From NCBI RefSeq assembly GCF_005877905.1, contig NZ_SWDV01000011.1:62001-126000 (forward strand): DNA of 64,000 bases. The letters run 5' to 3'. The translations under genes and the position numbers were made by a program. Shown piece by piece: positions 54,169-62,384 of the stretch. Under the pieces are notes generated by a model, which did not search any database, was not told where the DNA came from, and was given only the letters and a program-made list of their open reading frames with translations. Positions within the stretch are counted from its first letter, which is position 1; the number at the start of each line of letters is the position of its first letter. Source of the DNA: Pseudomonas nicosulfuronedens. GTDB taxonomy: Bacteria > Pseudomonadota > Gammaproteobacteria > Pseudomonadales > Pseudomonadaceae.

Positions 54169-54987
54169 TCAGCGGGTCTTGGCCTGCTCGTAGAGCGGCA
54201 TGACCTTCGGGATGGCGGCCTGCAGGTTGGCCATCCGCGTGCTGTCCGCCGGGTGGGTGCTGAGGATTTCCGGCGGAGCGTCGCCTCCGGCCTGGCCCAT
54301 CTTCTGCCACAAGGTAATGGCGGCGTTGGGGTTATAGCCGGCTCGCGCCGCCAATTCCAGACCTATCAGATCGGCTTCGTTCTCATTCTGCCGGCTGTTG
54401 GGCAGGGTCATGCTGTATTCGACGACCTGGTGGGCAAGGTCCACGCTGGTCTGGCCCAGGCCCAGCAACTGGCCGCCCAGGCCAAGGCCGACCTGTTCGG
54501 CATAGGCGCGGGACATCGCCTCGCGGCCGTGCTCGCGCAGGGCATGGGCGATCTCGTGGCCCATCACCGCGGCGAGTTCGTCGTCGGTCAGCTTCAGCTT
54601 ATCGATCAGCCCGGTGTAGACGATGATCTTGCCGCCCGGACCGCAGTTGGCATTGAGCTCATCGCTCTGGATCACGTTGACTTCCCACTTCCACGAGGGC
54701 GCATCCTGGCGGAAGGCGCCGGTCTGCGGAATCAGGCGGTCGGCGATGGCCTTCACACGCTTGGCATCACTGCTGCTGGCATCCAGCTTGCCGGCCTGGG
54801 AGGCCTCGCTGAGGGTCTGCTGGTAGGACTGCGCATACATCTGGTCGACCTGCGCGCTGGACAGCATGCTGAACATGGTCTGTTTGCGCTCAACGCCGAC
54901 AACGCCGCCGCTGGTGGTATTCACCTGCTGGCAAGCGGTCAGCATCAGCGCGGCGGCAAGGCCGGCAATACGGAAAACTCTGGGCAT
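54169..54987 (-). CDS. M48 family lipoprotein metalloprotease (LoiP/BepA-like)
   Basis: 272 residues. A lipobox gives Cys19 (ALMLTACQQ). HEIAH at 144-148 (MGHEIAHALREH) with Glu204 (NENEADLIG) forms the zinc site; cysteine in LNANCGPGGKIIVYTG. Periplasmic, outer-membrane-anchored protease that acts on misassembled envelope proteins. GGGAGAG precedes the chosen ATG at 54987. Monocistronic. Confidence 0.94.
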   Translation of the reverse strand: MPRVFRIAGLAAALMLTACQQVNTTSGGVVGVERKQTMFSMLSSAQVDQMYAQSYQQTLSEASQAGKLDASSSDAKRVKAIADRLIPQTGAFRQDAPSWKWEVNVIQSDELNANCGPGGKIIVYTGLIDKLKLTDDELAAVMGHEIAHALREHGREAMSRAYAEQVGLGLGGQLLGLGQTSVDLAHQVVEYSMTLPNSRQNENEADLIGLELAARAGYNPNAAITLWQKMGQAGGDAPPEILSTHPADSTRMANLQAAIPKVMPLYEQAKTR

Positions 54988-55416
54988 GTTGCTCTCCCGA
55001 AACAATGCAATCTCCCACGGACAGCGCGCATGGTAGGCCCACCCCCGATGCCCGGCAACTGGCAGGAAACAGCCGGCGCAGCAGTAACTTACGAAACCGC
55101 ACCGACGCATCGGGAGGTGCCATGGGGCGCCTGTCGCGGCGTACACGGTGCGCGGCATCACGCCTGTGATCCACACCCGCGAGGTAGCCGCAGCCGGCGG
55201 CTGATTTCACTCCCGGAGAGGGATATCGAGGCGCTCGCTGCAACCGAATAATTTCATTTTGACATCACATGCTAGACCTCCCGGTCAGCGCCGACAATCC
55301 TGCGACAAGCGGCACACAGCCGCGTTACAAGCCTTTACAACGACCGCCTAAGGAATTTCCACGGTCCTGCCGATACAGATAGACACGCAGGCCTCTGGCG
55401 CATTCCGGGTACCCGT
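54988..55416. other. intergenic region between divergent protease and chemoreceptor genes
   Basis: 429 bp. Besides the FliA-type promoter at 55348-55376 it holds no gene I recognise. The protease promoter must lie in the left part. TTGACA at 55259-55264 lacks a good -10 at the right distance. Confidence 0.6.
55348..55376 (+). promoter_or_regulatory. FliA (sigma-28)-type promoter
   Basis: -35-like CTAAGG (55348-55353) and the near-perfect -10 GCCGATAC (55369-55376) separated by 15 bp, 41 bp upstream of a chemoreceptor ATG. This matches the flagellar late-gene promoter class used for chemotaxis genes. Confidence 0.6.
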
Positions 55417-57549
55417 ATGAAATTCAAGTCGATCCAGTTTTCCGTGGTGGCGCTGGCCGGTGCCAGCGTTCTGGCAGTGGTCGCAGCGCTGGTGCTCTAC
55501 GCGCTGTTCGCCGGTTCGCGGACCCAGGCGCTGGTGCAGGAGCGCACCCAGGCCTTGCTCGAGCAGGTGATCAACGAACGCCTGGTGGCCATGGCCCGCG
55601 GCCAGGTCGCGCAGATCCAGCGTGAACTGGAATATCCCCTCACCGTCGCCCGCGACCTGGCCAATACCAACGCCCTGCTCGACGAGACGGACGCCAACGG
55701 CCAGCCCGTGCTGGGGATCGGCCGAGCCGGCATGTCCAACCTGCTGCGCCAGACCGTGGCGCAGAACCCCAAGCTGCTCGACGCCTTCGCCGGCTGGGAG
55801 CCCAACGCCTTCGCCGGCAACGACAGCCAGTACTCGGGCCTGCCCGGCTACGACGCCAGCGGCCGCTTCATGCCCTGGTGGTACCGCAAGGATGGTGGCC
55901 TGACCGTGGAAGCCATGGGCGACACCCTGGAAAGCCAGAAGATGCAGCCCACCGGCGTGCGTGAAGGTGAGTACTACCTGTGCCCGAAAGAAAAGCACCA
56001 GCCCTGCATCATCGACCCGGCGCCCTATGAAATGGGCGGCAAGATGGTGCTGATGTCCTCGTTCAACGCGCCGATCATGGTCAAGGGCCAGTTCAAGGGC
56101 ACCGTCGGCGTGGACCTGTCGCTGGACTTCATCCAGGACCTGCTCAAGACCGCCGACAGCCAGCTCTACGACGGCGCCGGCGAGATGGCGCTGATCTCCA
56201 CCAACGGCCGCCTGGTGGCCTACACCAAGGACCCGGCCAAGCTCGGCGAATCCGCCAGCAGCGTGCTGGACGCCAATGAAGTGGCCAACCTGGCCAAGCT
56301 CACCCTCGACCAGCCGCTGACCTCGGTGGACAAGGAGCACGGCCACATCGAGCTGTTCCTGCCCTTCACCATCGCCGACTCCGGCGCGCGCTGGACGCTG
56401 ATGCTGCAACTGCCGCAGGAAGCCGTGCTGGGCGACCTGAACCAGCTGCAGAGCGACCTGAAATCCCAGCGCGACAGCGATACCCTCGGCATGACCCTGG
56501 TGGGCCTGCTGATCGCCGGCATCGGCCTCGCCGTCATCTGGCTGGTCGGCCACGGCATCGCCCGCCCGCTGCGCCAGCTGGTCGGCATGCTCGACGACAT
56601 CGCCCAGGGCGAAGGCGACCTGACCCGCCGTCTGACCAGCGACCGCGCCGACGAACTGGGCTCCATCGCCAAGGGCTTCAACACCTTCCTGGTCAAGCTG
56701 CAGGGGATGATCGGCCAGGTGGTAACCTCGGTGCAGCACGTCAGCGACTCCTCCGAGCACACGGCCGACATCGCCATCCGCACCAACCAGGGCGTGCAGA
56801 AACAGCTGGCGGAAATCGAATTGGTGGCCACCGCGGTCCACGAGATGACCGCCACCGCCCAGGACGTGGCGCGCAACGCCACCCATGCCGCCGAAGCCGC
56901 CAACCACGCCGACCAGGCCGCGCACCACGGCAAGCGCATCGTTGAGAGCAGCTCCACGGCGATCCAGGCGCTGGCCAGCGAGATCGGCCGCGCCGTGGGC
57001 GTGGTGCAGTCGCTGGCCCGCGACAGCGAGAACATCAACGCGATCCTGGTGGCCATCCGCGGCATCGCCGAGCAGACCAACCTGCTGGCGCTCAACGCCG
57101 CCATCGAGGCCGCCCGTGCCGGTGAGCAGGGCCGCGGCTTCGCAGTGGTCGCCGACGAAGTACGCAACCTGGCGCAGAAGACCCAGCAGGCCACCGAGGA
57201 AATCCAGTCGATGATCCAGCAGCTGCAGAACGGCACCCGCGAAGTGGTGCACGTGATGCAGCAGAGCCAGGACAAGACCGAGGACAGCGTGCGCCACGCC
57301 AGCGAAGCAGCCCAGGCGCTGGAGTCGATCACCCAGGCGGTGTCGGTGATCAACGACATGAACACCCAGATCGCCAGCGCCGCCGAGGAGCAGAGCGCAG
57401 TGGCCGAGGACATCAACCGCAACGTCAGCAACATCGGCATGGTTGCCAACCAGGTGGCCGGCGGCGCCGACGAAGCCTCCCAGGCCAGCGCCGAGCTGAC
57501 CAAGCTGGCGGAGCAGCAGCGCCGGCTGGTGAATCAGTTCAAGGTGTAG
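55417..57549 (+). CDS. methyl-accepting chemotaxis protein with dCACHE sensor
   Basis: 710 residues. Helix 1 at about 8-30, a large periplasmic dCACHE-type sensor (about 35-345), helix 2 at about 356-378, a HAMP domain, and the MCP signalling hairpin centred on [20 protein letters not shown], followed by [14 protein letters not shown]. It senses an extracellular ligand and controls the CheA kinase. From memory the syntenic PAO1 receptor is PA4633 (PctD, acetylcholine/choline); identity of the ligand here is not proven. No C-terminal CheR-tethering pentapeptide. It follows a FliA-type promoter. Confidence 0.95.
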   Translation: MKFKSIQFSVVALAGASVLAVVAALVLYALFAGSRTQALVQERTQALLEQVINERLVAMARGQVAQIQRELEYPLTVARDLANTNALLDETDANGQPVLGIGRAGMSNLLRQTVAQNPKLLDAFAGWEPNAFAGNDSQYSGLPGYDASGRFMPWWYRKDGGLTVEAMGDTLESQKMQPTGVREGEYYLCPKEKHQPCIIDPAPYEMGGKMVLMSSFNAPIMVKGQFKGTVGVDLSLDFIQDLLKTADSQLYDGAGEMALISTNGRLVAYTKDPAKLGESASSVLDANEVANLAKLTLDQPLTSVDKEHGHIELFLPFTIADSGARWTLMLQLPQEAVLGDLNQLQSDLKSQRDSDTLGMTLVGLLIAGIGLAVIWLVGHGIARPLRQLVGMLDDIAQGEGDLTRRLTSDRADELGSIAKGFNTFLVKLQGMIGQVVTSVQHVSDSSEHTADIAIRTNQGVQKQLAEIELVATAVHEMTATAQDVARNATHAAEAANHADQAAHHGKRIVESSSTAIQALASEIGRAVGVVQSLARDSENINAILVAIRGIAEQTNLLALNAAIEAARAGEQGRGFAVVADEVRNLAQKTQQATEEIQSMIQQLQNGTREVVHVMQQSQDKTEDSVRHASEAAQALESITQAVSVINDMNTQIASAAEEQSAVAEDINRNVSNIGMVANQVAGGADEASQASAELTKLAEQQRRLVNQFKV

Positions 57550-57618
57550 GTCCAGCGCCGCGTACTGTTCCCGTCGGAGCAACTGTCTTCGTCTGAAAGG
57601 CCGTGCCAGGGCGCCTCC

Positions 57619-57734
57619 TCACCCCATCCCTCTCTCGGAGGGAGAGGGGGCAGATCGCGCCGGCTGATGCCATGGCTTCATCCTGCACCGAACGATCCCC
57701 TCTCCCGCTTGCGGGAGAGGGCTAGGGTGAGGGG
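57619..57734. repeat. long hairpin repeat with CCCTCTCCC arms, copy 4
   Basis: Arms TCACCCCATCCCTCTC ... GAGGGCTAGGGTGA. The core GCCGGCTGATGCCATGGC, then TTCATCCTGCACCGAAC, is the reverse complement of the core of copy 1 (14594-14727), so this element lies in the opposite orientation. Confidence 0.8.
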
Positions 57735-57758
57735 CTCTTGATCTTGTGGGGGGCGACG

Positions 57759-58370
57759 TCAGGCGGGGGTGAGACACTCCGGCCCGTTGCAGGTCGGATC
57801 ATTGATGAAGTTCGCCAGCGCCTGCTCGCGCAGCCGCGCCTGGGGCAATTGCAGCAGTTCGAGCAACCGCGCCGAGGGCGTCTCGTTCGACAGCCATTGC
57901 GCCTGCTCGGCAGCATCGAGGATCAGTGGGCGACGCATGCCGCCCGCGTCCTGGGTGAGCATCGCCACGCTGTAATAGGTGTGGCCCTCCACCGGATACG
58001 CCTCCCACACCCCCGCAAAGCAGATCAGCCCGCCACCGGAAATCCAGTGCGGCCGCTTGCGCACGCCGCGCCACTCGTAGAAGCCGTTGGCCGGCAGCAG
58101 GCAGCGGCGCAGGGCAAAGGCGTCACGGAACATCGGCTGTTCGGCGATGGTCTCCGTGCGGGCATGGGCCGGGGTTCGCGACAGGTCCTTCAGCCAGGCC
58201 GGCGTCAGGCCCCAGCGTGCGAGGTCGGCATGGCGCGCGCTGCTCTCTTCGCGCAGCATCAACACGCGGGCGCCGGGCGCAATACTCCACTGCGGCTGCA
58301 GGTCGGCGGGGAAGCCGGCGCTGTCGGCCAGCTCGCGGTTCCAGCGGAACAGGGCATAGCGGCTGGTCAT
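57759..58370 (-). CDS. SRAP (SOS response-associated peptidase/YedK) family protein lacking catalytic residues
   Basis: 203 residues. The fold is clear: LQPQWSIAPGARVLML, the ARWGLTPAWLKD block, RRCLLPANGFYEWRG, and SVAMLTQDAGGMRRPLILD. Active SRAP proteins start MCGR with catalytic Cys2, plus Asn, Glu and His. Here the chain starts MTSRYALF, so Cys2 is Thr2; the Asn of NARxET is His69; the HxRMP His is Gly144; only Glu99 (GFYEW) stays. It should not make the usual abasic-site crosslink. It may still bind DNA. A chain starting further upstream (58457) does not restore a Cys2. Confidence 0.85.
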   Translation of the reverse strand: MTSRYALFRWNRELADSAGFPADLQPQWSIAPGARVLMLREESSARHADLARWGLTPAWLKDLSRTPAHARTETIAEQPMFRDAFALRRCLLPANGFYEWRGVRKRPHWISGGGLICFAGVWEAYPVEGHTYYSVAMLTQDAGGMRRPLILDAAEQAQWLSNETPSARLLELLQLPQARLREQALANFINDPTCNGPECLTPA

Positions 58371-58389
58371 CGGGACTCGTTGATGGAAT

Positions 58390-58656
58390 TCAGCAAAGCA
58401 GGACGCCAGGGCCGCCTTCGTGATCGTGAGCGGGCCCCGGCAGGGGTTGCGCGGCATTGTACGCGGCGATCAGCTCCCGCGCCCGCTCGGCCACGTCATC
58501 CTCCACCCACAGGTGCAGCAGGCCCATGCCCGGCAGCTCGCCGATACCGCCGACAAGGTGGCGTCCGCCCAGGTGCGACGAAATGCCCTCGTTGGCCAGC
58601 ATGCCGCTCAGCAGTTCGGCTTCGATCAGGTCGGCGGGTGCGTAGATTCGCTGCAT
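58390..58656 (-). CDS. DUF2007 domain protein
   Basis: 88 residues starting MQRIYAPADLIEAELLSGMLANEGI, shortened here; the DUF2007 (putative signal-transducing) family pattern is ...EAELLSGMLANEGI... HLVGGIGELPGMGLLHLWV. It probably binds a small ligand or protein; the role is unknown. Start codon overlaps the stop of the CPXCG gene (TGATG), so the pair is co-translated. SRAP gene follows 19 bp later. Confidence 0.85.
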   Translation of the reverse strand: MQRIYAPADLIEAELLSGMLANEGISSHLGGRHLVGGIGELPGMGLLHLWVEDDVAERARELIAAYNAAQPLPGPAHDHEGGPGVLLC

Positions 58657-58838
58657 CAATCGTCCTCGCGCTGAACGTCCAGGGTCCATTCCACCCCATC
58701 GGTGTGGAGCTGGAACAGGATCGGCCGGCAACAAACCGGGCAATCTTCATAGTAGCTCTGGTCGCCCCCGGAAAGGTCGAGCACGGCCTCGGCCGGCTCG
58801 CCGCAATAGGGACAGGAATAGGCCTGACTTTCGAGCAT
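58656..58838 (-). CDS. CPXCG-motif cysteine-rich small protein
   Basis: 60 residues, MLESQAYSCPYCGEPAEAV ... YYEDCPVCCRPILF. Two C-P-x-C pairs form a zinc-ribbon-like knuckle. Very short, conserved in pseudomonads next to a DUF2007 gene. No known function. First gene of the CPXCG-DUF2007-SRAP run; divergent from the acyltransferase. Confidence 0.88.
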   Translation of the reverse strand: MLESQAYSCPYCGEPAEAVLDLSGGDQSYYEDCPVCCRPILFQLHTDGVEWTLDVQREDD

Positions 58839-58863
58839 CGCTGGTTCCCCCGTGACTTCCGTT

Positions 58864-58869
58864 TATAAT
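58864..58869 (+). promoter_or_regulatory. consensus -10 box for the acyltransferase gene
   Basis: A perfect TATAAT within GTTTATAATCGCGCGG, about 112 bp upstream of the acyltransferase ATG. The -35 is poor. Confidence 0.45.
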
Positions 58870-58980
58870 CGCGCGGTCTTTTTGGGTGCCCGCCAGGCCG
58901 GTGAGTCGGCGGCATACCCTTCCGGACCGTCTACTTCGCGGTTCCGACCCGTGATACCCCCAGAATTCATAGAGAGCATG

Positions 58981-60138
58981 ATGGGCGAGTTCGAAGCCAT
59001 CCGACCGTACAACGACGCCGAAGTCCCGGCTGTCCTGCAGCGCCTGCTGAGCGATGACGCCTTCCTCGGCGCGCTGGCGCGTTACCGTTTCCCGCGTCTA
59101 TCCGGCCCGTTCGGCTGGCTGCTCAGACCTCTTATAGCCCATCGGCTGGCCCGCGAAGTCACTGGCATCCGCAGTGTCGTCGCGCTGCAGGACAAGTTCG
59201 AGCCGTACGTCGACCGGACCATCGAGCACGCCACCGACGGTGTTACCTATTCGGGCGTCGAACGCCTGAAGTCCGGCCGCGCCTACCTGTTCATCGCCAA
59301 CCACCGCGACATCGTGATGGACCCGGCCTTCTGCAACTACGCGATCTTCCACGCCAAGCTGCCGACGCCGCGCATCGCCATCGGCGACAACCTACTGCAG
59401 AAGCCCTTCGTCAGCGACCTGATGCGCCTGAACAAGAGCTTCATCGTGCACCGCTCCATCAGCGGTCGCCGCGAGAAGCTGGCGGCGTACCAGAACCTCT
59501 CGGCCTACATCAATCATTCGATCTGCCAGGACGTCCAGTCGATCTGGATCGCCCAGGCCGAGGGCCGCGCCAAGGACGGTAACGATCGCACCGACTCGGC
59601 GATCCTCAAGATGTTCCACATGAGCCGCAAGGACGAGCCGTTCGCCGAGGTGATCCGCGAGCTGCACCTGATCCCGGTGTCCATCAGCTACGAATACGAC
59701 CCCTGCGACGCCGCCAAGGCCCGCGAGCTGTTCACCCGCGCCACCACCGGCGAGTACAAGAAGGCGCCAGGCGAGGACGACCGCAGCATCGTGCAGGGCA
59801 TCACCGGCTACAAGGGCCGGGTGCACATCAACTTCGGCGAAGAGATCACCGGCGACTTCGCCGACGCCAAGCAGCTCGCCGCCGAACTGGACCGGCAGAT
59901 CCTCGGCAATTACCGCTTGTTCCCGGTGCACTACCTCGCCTACGAGGCCTCCGAGCTGCGCGACGCCGCACTGAACGTGCCGCGCGCCCAGACCCTGTTC
60001 AAGGCCGAGGAACTGCAGCGTGCGCGCACCGAATGGGAGCGTCGCCTGGGCGAATGCCCCGCCGAGCAGCGCGGCCACCTGATCCTGCAGTACGCCAACC
60101 CGGTGTTGAACCAGTACCGGCTCAAGCAGCCGGCATGA
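58981..60138 (+). CDS. LPLAT-superfamily acyltransferase with altered H/D spacing
   Basis: 385 residues from the ATG at 58981, with AGAGAG upstream; 58978 is one codon earlier. The acyltransferase box reads IANHRDIVMDPAF: His108 and Asp114 are separated by five residues, not the usual four (H-x4-D); Asp110 also lies two residues on. EGRAKDGNDRT at 194 provides the acceptor motif. Annotated relatives are called glycerol-3-phosphate/1-acylglycerol-type acyltransferases. No signal or clear transmembrane helix. Ends in a bidirectional terminator; neighbour on the right is convergent. Confidence 0.88.
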   Translation: MGEFEAIRPYNDAEVPAVLQRLLSDDAFLGALARYRFPRLSGPFGWLLRPLIAHRLAREVTGIRSVVALQDKFEPYVDRTIEHATDGVTYSGVERLKSGRAYLFIANHRDIVMDPAFCNYAIFHAKLPTPRIAIGDNLLQKPFVSDLMRLNKSFIVHRSISGRREKLAAYQNLSAYINHSICQDVQSIWIAQAEGRAKDGNDRTDSAILKMFHMSRKDEPFAEVIRELHLIPVSISYEYDPCDAAKARELFTRATTGEYKKAPGEDDRSIVQGITGYKGRVHINFGEEITGDFADAKQLAAELDRQILGNYRLFPVHYLAYEASELRDAALNVPRAQTLFKAEELQRARTEWERRLGECPAEQRGHLILQYANPVLNQYRLKQPA

Positions 60139-60165
60139 AAAAAGGCGCCCTCGGGCGCCTTTTTT
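60138..60165. terminator. bidirectional Rho-independent terminator
   Basis: AAAAAAGGCGCCC, TC, GGGCGCCTTTTTT between convergent genes. Confidence 0.88.
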
Positions 60166-60176
60166 CTTCTCGTCGG

Positions 60177-60461
60177 TTATTGGCCGAGCTGCGTGCTGTA
60201 CCAGCTCACCGCCATGGCCAGGGCCATGCAGGCGAAACCGAAACGGTAGAAGAAGCGGTTCATCCGCGCGGTCGGCTCGACGCTGTCCAGCGGCACCGGC
60301 GCGACTTCACTCTCAGCCGCCAGGCGTGCCAGGGCGAGGCGTTCGCGGCGGCGGGTCGCCAGCAGCAGCCAGCCTCCGGCCAGGGCGAAGAACAGGGCCA
60401 GGTCATTCACGATACGACCAGGATGGGCCTGGAAAAGACTCCAGAGCGCCTGCAGCGACAT
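60177..60461 (-). CDS. small inner-membrane protein, unknown function
   Basis: 94 residues from the ATG at 60461, with GGAGG 6 nt upstream. Two predicted helices: IVNDLALFFALAGGWLLLA near 18-36, and RFGFACMALAMAVSWYST near the C-terminus, joined by an acidic linker. No domain recognised. A longer upstream frame lacks a ribosome site. Convergent with the acyltransferase. Confidence 0.65.
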   Translation of the reverse strand: MSLQALWSLFQAHPGRIVNDLALFFALAGGWLLLATRRRERLALARLAAESEVAPVPLDSVEPTARMNRFFYRFGFACMALAMAVSWYSTQLGQ

Positions 60462-60724
60462 CACAACCTCCGCTTCAGAACTGCACACCATCGACTTCGA
60501 AGCAAAGCGGGGGTCAGTCTGGACGAACGGGCATGGCCCGTCATGGATGAGAAACAATCGACGCGCATTTTATCCGCTGGCCCACCCTCGCAGCCAGCGC
60601 GCAACGCTTATTTACGACGAGCGTAAGAGTTATCGAGAAATGGTCTAAGACCTCTCCCGCGCCCTGGCACGTTGCTGGCTTGAACGAATTCTGCAAACCC
60701 GGTCTTTCGCCAAGGAGATTCGCC

Positions 60725-60931
60725 ATGCTCGACATCGTCCCCCACGAAAATGCCTACCTGATCGAACACCTCGAAGAAATCGAGGCCGTGGTCGTCGAAC
60801 TCTCGTTCAACGTCCAGGACGACCACTGGCTGGTCTACACCCAGGCCTGCGGCCACGAGCACCTGGACCTGCCGGAAGCCGACGAGCGCATGCGCCTGGT
60901 CGAGGTCGACCCGTACCGCCAGGCCGCCTGA
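60725..60931 (+). CDS. small conserved protein, unknown function
   Basis: 68 residues, MLDIVPHENAYLIEHLEEIEAVV, shortened here; a Cys-x-His-x-His (CGHEH) is near residue 42. AAGGAG is 7 nt before the ATG, a strong site, which makes the short gene credible. Role unknown; acidic and soluble. Convergent with YajG across a terminator. Confidence 0.65.
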   Translation: MLDIVPHENAYLIEHLEEIEAVVVELSFNVQDDHWLVYTQACGHEHLDLPEADERMRLVEVDPYRQAA

Positions 60932-60954
60932 TCGCTGCGCTTCAGACGCCCATG

Positions 60955-60982
60955 AAAAAGCCCGGCATTGACCGGGCTTTTT
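60955..60982. terminator. bidirectional Rho-independent terminator
   Basis: AAAAAGCCCGG, CATTGA, CCGGGCTTTTT between convergent genes. Confidence 0.86.
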
Positions 60983-61000
60983 TCTGTCCGAACAGATCGA

Positions 61001-61588
61001 TCAGCGCTGGTTCAGCGTCTGGCCAATGGTCGGGTCCTTGAACACGCGAGTCAGCGCGTCGCTGAGCACTTCGCTCACCAGCTTGGTGTTGGTCGCCTGG
61101 TTGGGCGCCATGCCGAAACGCTGGTTGGTCGAGGCTCCGTAGCGGCCGCTGTAACGGCGGGTACCGCTCTGCACGTCAGCGCGGAAGGTAGCGCCGATGT
61201 CGGCCTCGGTGACGTACATGCCTTCCTTGGGCGACTGGTACTTCAGCTCGGCCAGGGTCAGGGTCAATTGCGGCGCGTTGTAGGCGTTGGCCGACGGGGT
61301 GAAGCCCAGCAGGCGCACGGCGGTCTCAGCCTGCAGCTGCAGCTTGGGGATCACGTCTTCGCTGCGCACGGTCAGCTGGCTGGTTTCCGAATACAGGCCA
61401 CCACGGGTACCCAGCGCGGTGCTCGGGCGACCGTCGACGACTTTCACCACTACCGGCTGGCCCTGGCCAACGGCGGCGACAGGCCCCTTGAACTCGGGGG
61501 TCGGGTTGAGTTGTTGCGGGCTGAGGGCGCAGCCGGTCAAGGTCAGGCTGGCGGCAGCGATAAAGCCGAGCAACAGGCGAGGCAGCAT
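61001..61588 (-). CDS. YajG family lipoprotein
   Basis: 195 residues. Lipobox with Cys20 (SLTLTGCALSPQ). YajG pattern: VVVKVVDGRPSTALGTRGG, then DVIPKLQLQAETAV, and APNQATNTKLVSEVLSDALTRV near the C-terminus. Outer-membrane-anchored lipoprotein of unclear role. Start set by GGAGAG 6 nt upstream of ATG 61588; ATG at 61594 would have no spacing. From memory the homologue in PAO1 is PA4639/PA4638 region. Confidence 0.9.
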   Translation of the reverse strand: MLPRLLLGFIAAASLTLTGCALSPQQLNPTPEFKGPVAAVGQGQPVVVKVVDGRPSTALGTRGGLYSETSQLTVRSEDVIPKLQLQAETAVRLLGFTPSANAYNAPQLTLTLAELKYQSPKEGMYVTEADIGATFRADVQSGTRRYSGRYGASTNQRFGMAPNQATNTKLVSEVLSDALTRVFKDPTIGQTLNQR

Positions 61589-61823
61589 GCTCATCTCTCC
61601 ATGGGGTAAGCGATGGCCGGCAGTATACCGGCGGGCAGCGCGGTCAGATAGCGCTTGGCCATTGGACGCGGAACCCGTTCTCAGGGTTCCCTCGCCGCGC
61701 GTCGATAGGCCGCCTTGACCCAGCTGGAGGCAAGACGCACCGGGAGGGGGCACAAATGGGGAATCAAGGGGTACACACTAGGAAAAAAGTCTAAGGTGCA
61801 GAGCTTTTTTTTGTGTTTCGCCG

Positions 61824-61846
61824 TTATAATCGCCCCCCGATTATAA
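61824..61846. promoter_or_regulatory. promoter with overlapping inverted repeat
   Basis: TTATAATCG-N5-CGATTATAA: a perfect 9-bp inverted repeat whose left arm includes the consensus -10 TATAAT (61825-61830). An operator over the core promoter fits a repressor, while the poor -35 would fit an activator. Confidence 0.55.
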
Positions 61847-62103
61847 GGACGCCTCCTGGTCGGGCCCCGCACGATGCCGACACACCGTGTCTCGCCTCTG
61901 CCACCCCTCAAAGAGAGTCGCCACTCGCCTCGGTCACTGGCCGTCGCGCTTTGTACGTTCGTTGCGCAGAACTTGGCAAGGATGCAGCCGCCCCCTCCGC
62001 ACGGAGACCGGACCGGCCCGCGACGACGATCCCCTTTGAGCTTCACGCCTCCAAAAGAGCGTGATCGAAGGTTTTTCACTACTTCACGAGAGTGTGGCGA
62101 GCA

Positions 62104-62187
62104 ATGAAGAGTTTTGCGTTGGTAGCACCATTGACGTCTGACCCCGCAGCACTGAATCGCTTTTTCGGCACCGGAAGCCGCGCATAA
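62104..62187 (+). other. possible 27-codon leader ORF
   Basis: ATG at 62104, frame MKSFALVAPLTSDPAALNRF..., stop TAA at 62185-62187. GAGAG lies 11 nt upstream, a poor site. It lies in the leader of mqo. Could be a leader peptide or chance. Confidence 0.2.
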
Positions 62188-62384
62188 GCGCCACTCCCCG
62201 ATGCACTTGCGGATGACTTGTCCGTCCGTGGATTGCCGAGAAGGTGCGCATTCCCCTCCTCCGATCCCGGCCCGAGACATTCGCGAAAGGTCTTTTGACC
62301 TGAGAAGAATTCGGACAATTGTTTTGCGCAGTGGGCGCGAAACCTCTGTCACAACTGGCTGCTGATAGTTTTGGAGACGCGTTA

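Larger units (their letters stand above)
61589..62384. other. about 800-bp leader/intergenic region upstream of mqo
   Basis: The longest unexplained gap of the window. It contains the -10/inverted repeat at 61824-61846; if transcription starts there the mqo mRNA has a leader of about 540 nt. A possible 27-codon frame lies at 62104-62187. No RNA family recognised by eye; no long conserved frame on either strand. Confidence 0.55.

Noticed and set aside
61874..62107. 77-codon frame in the mqo leader
   Set aside because: Proline- and arginine-rich with no ribosome site; nothing marks it as coding.
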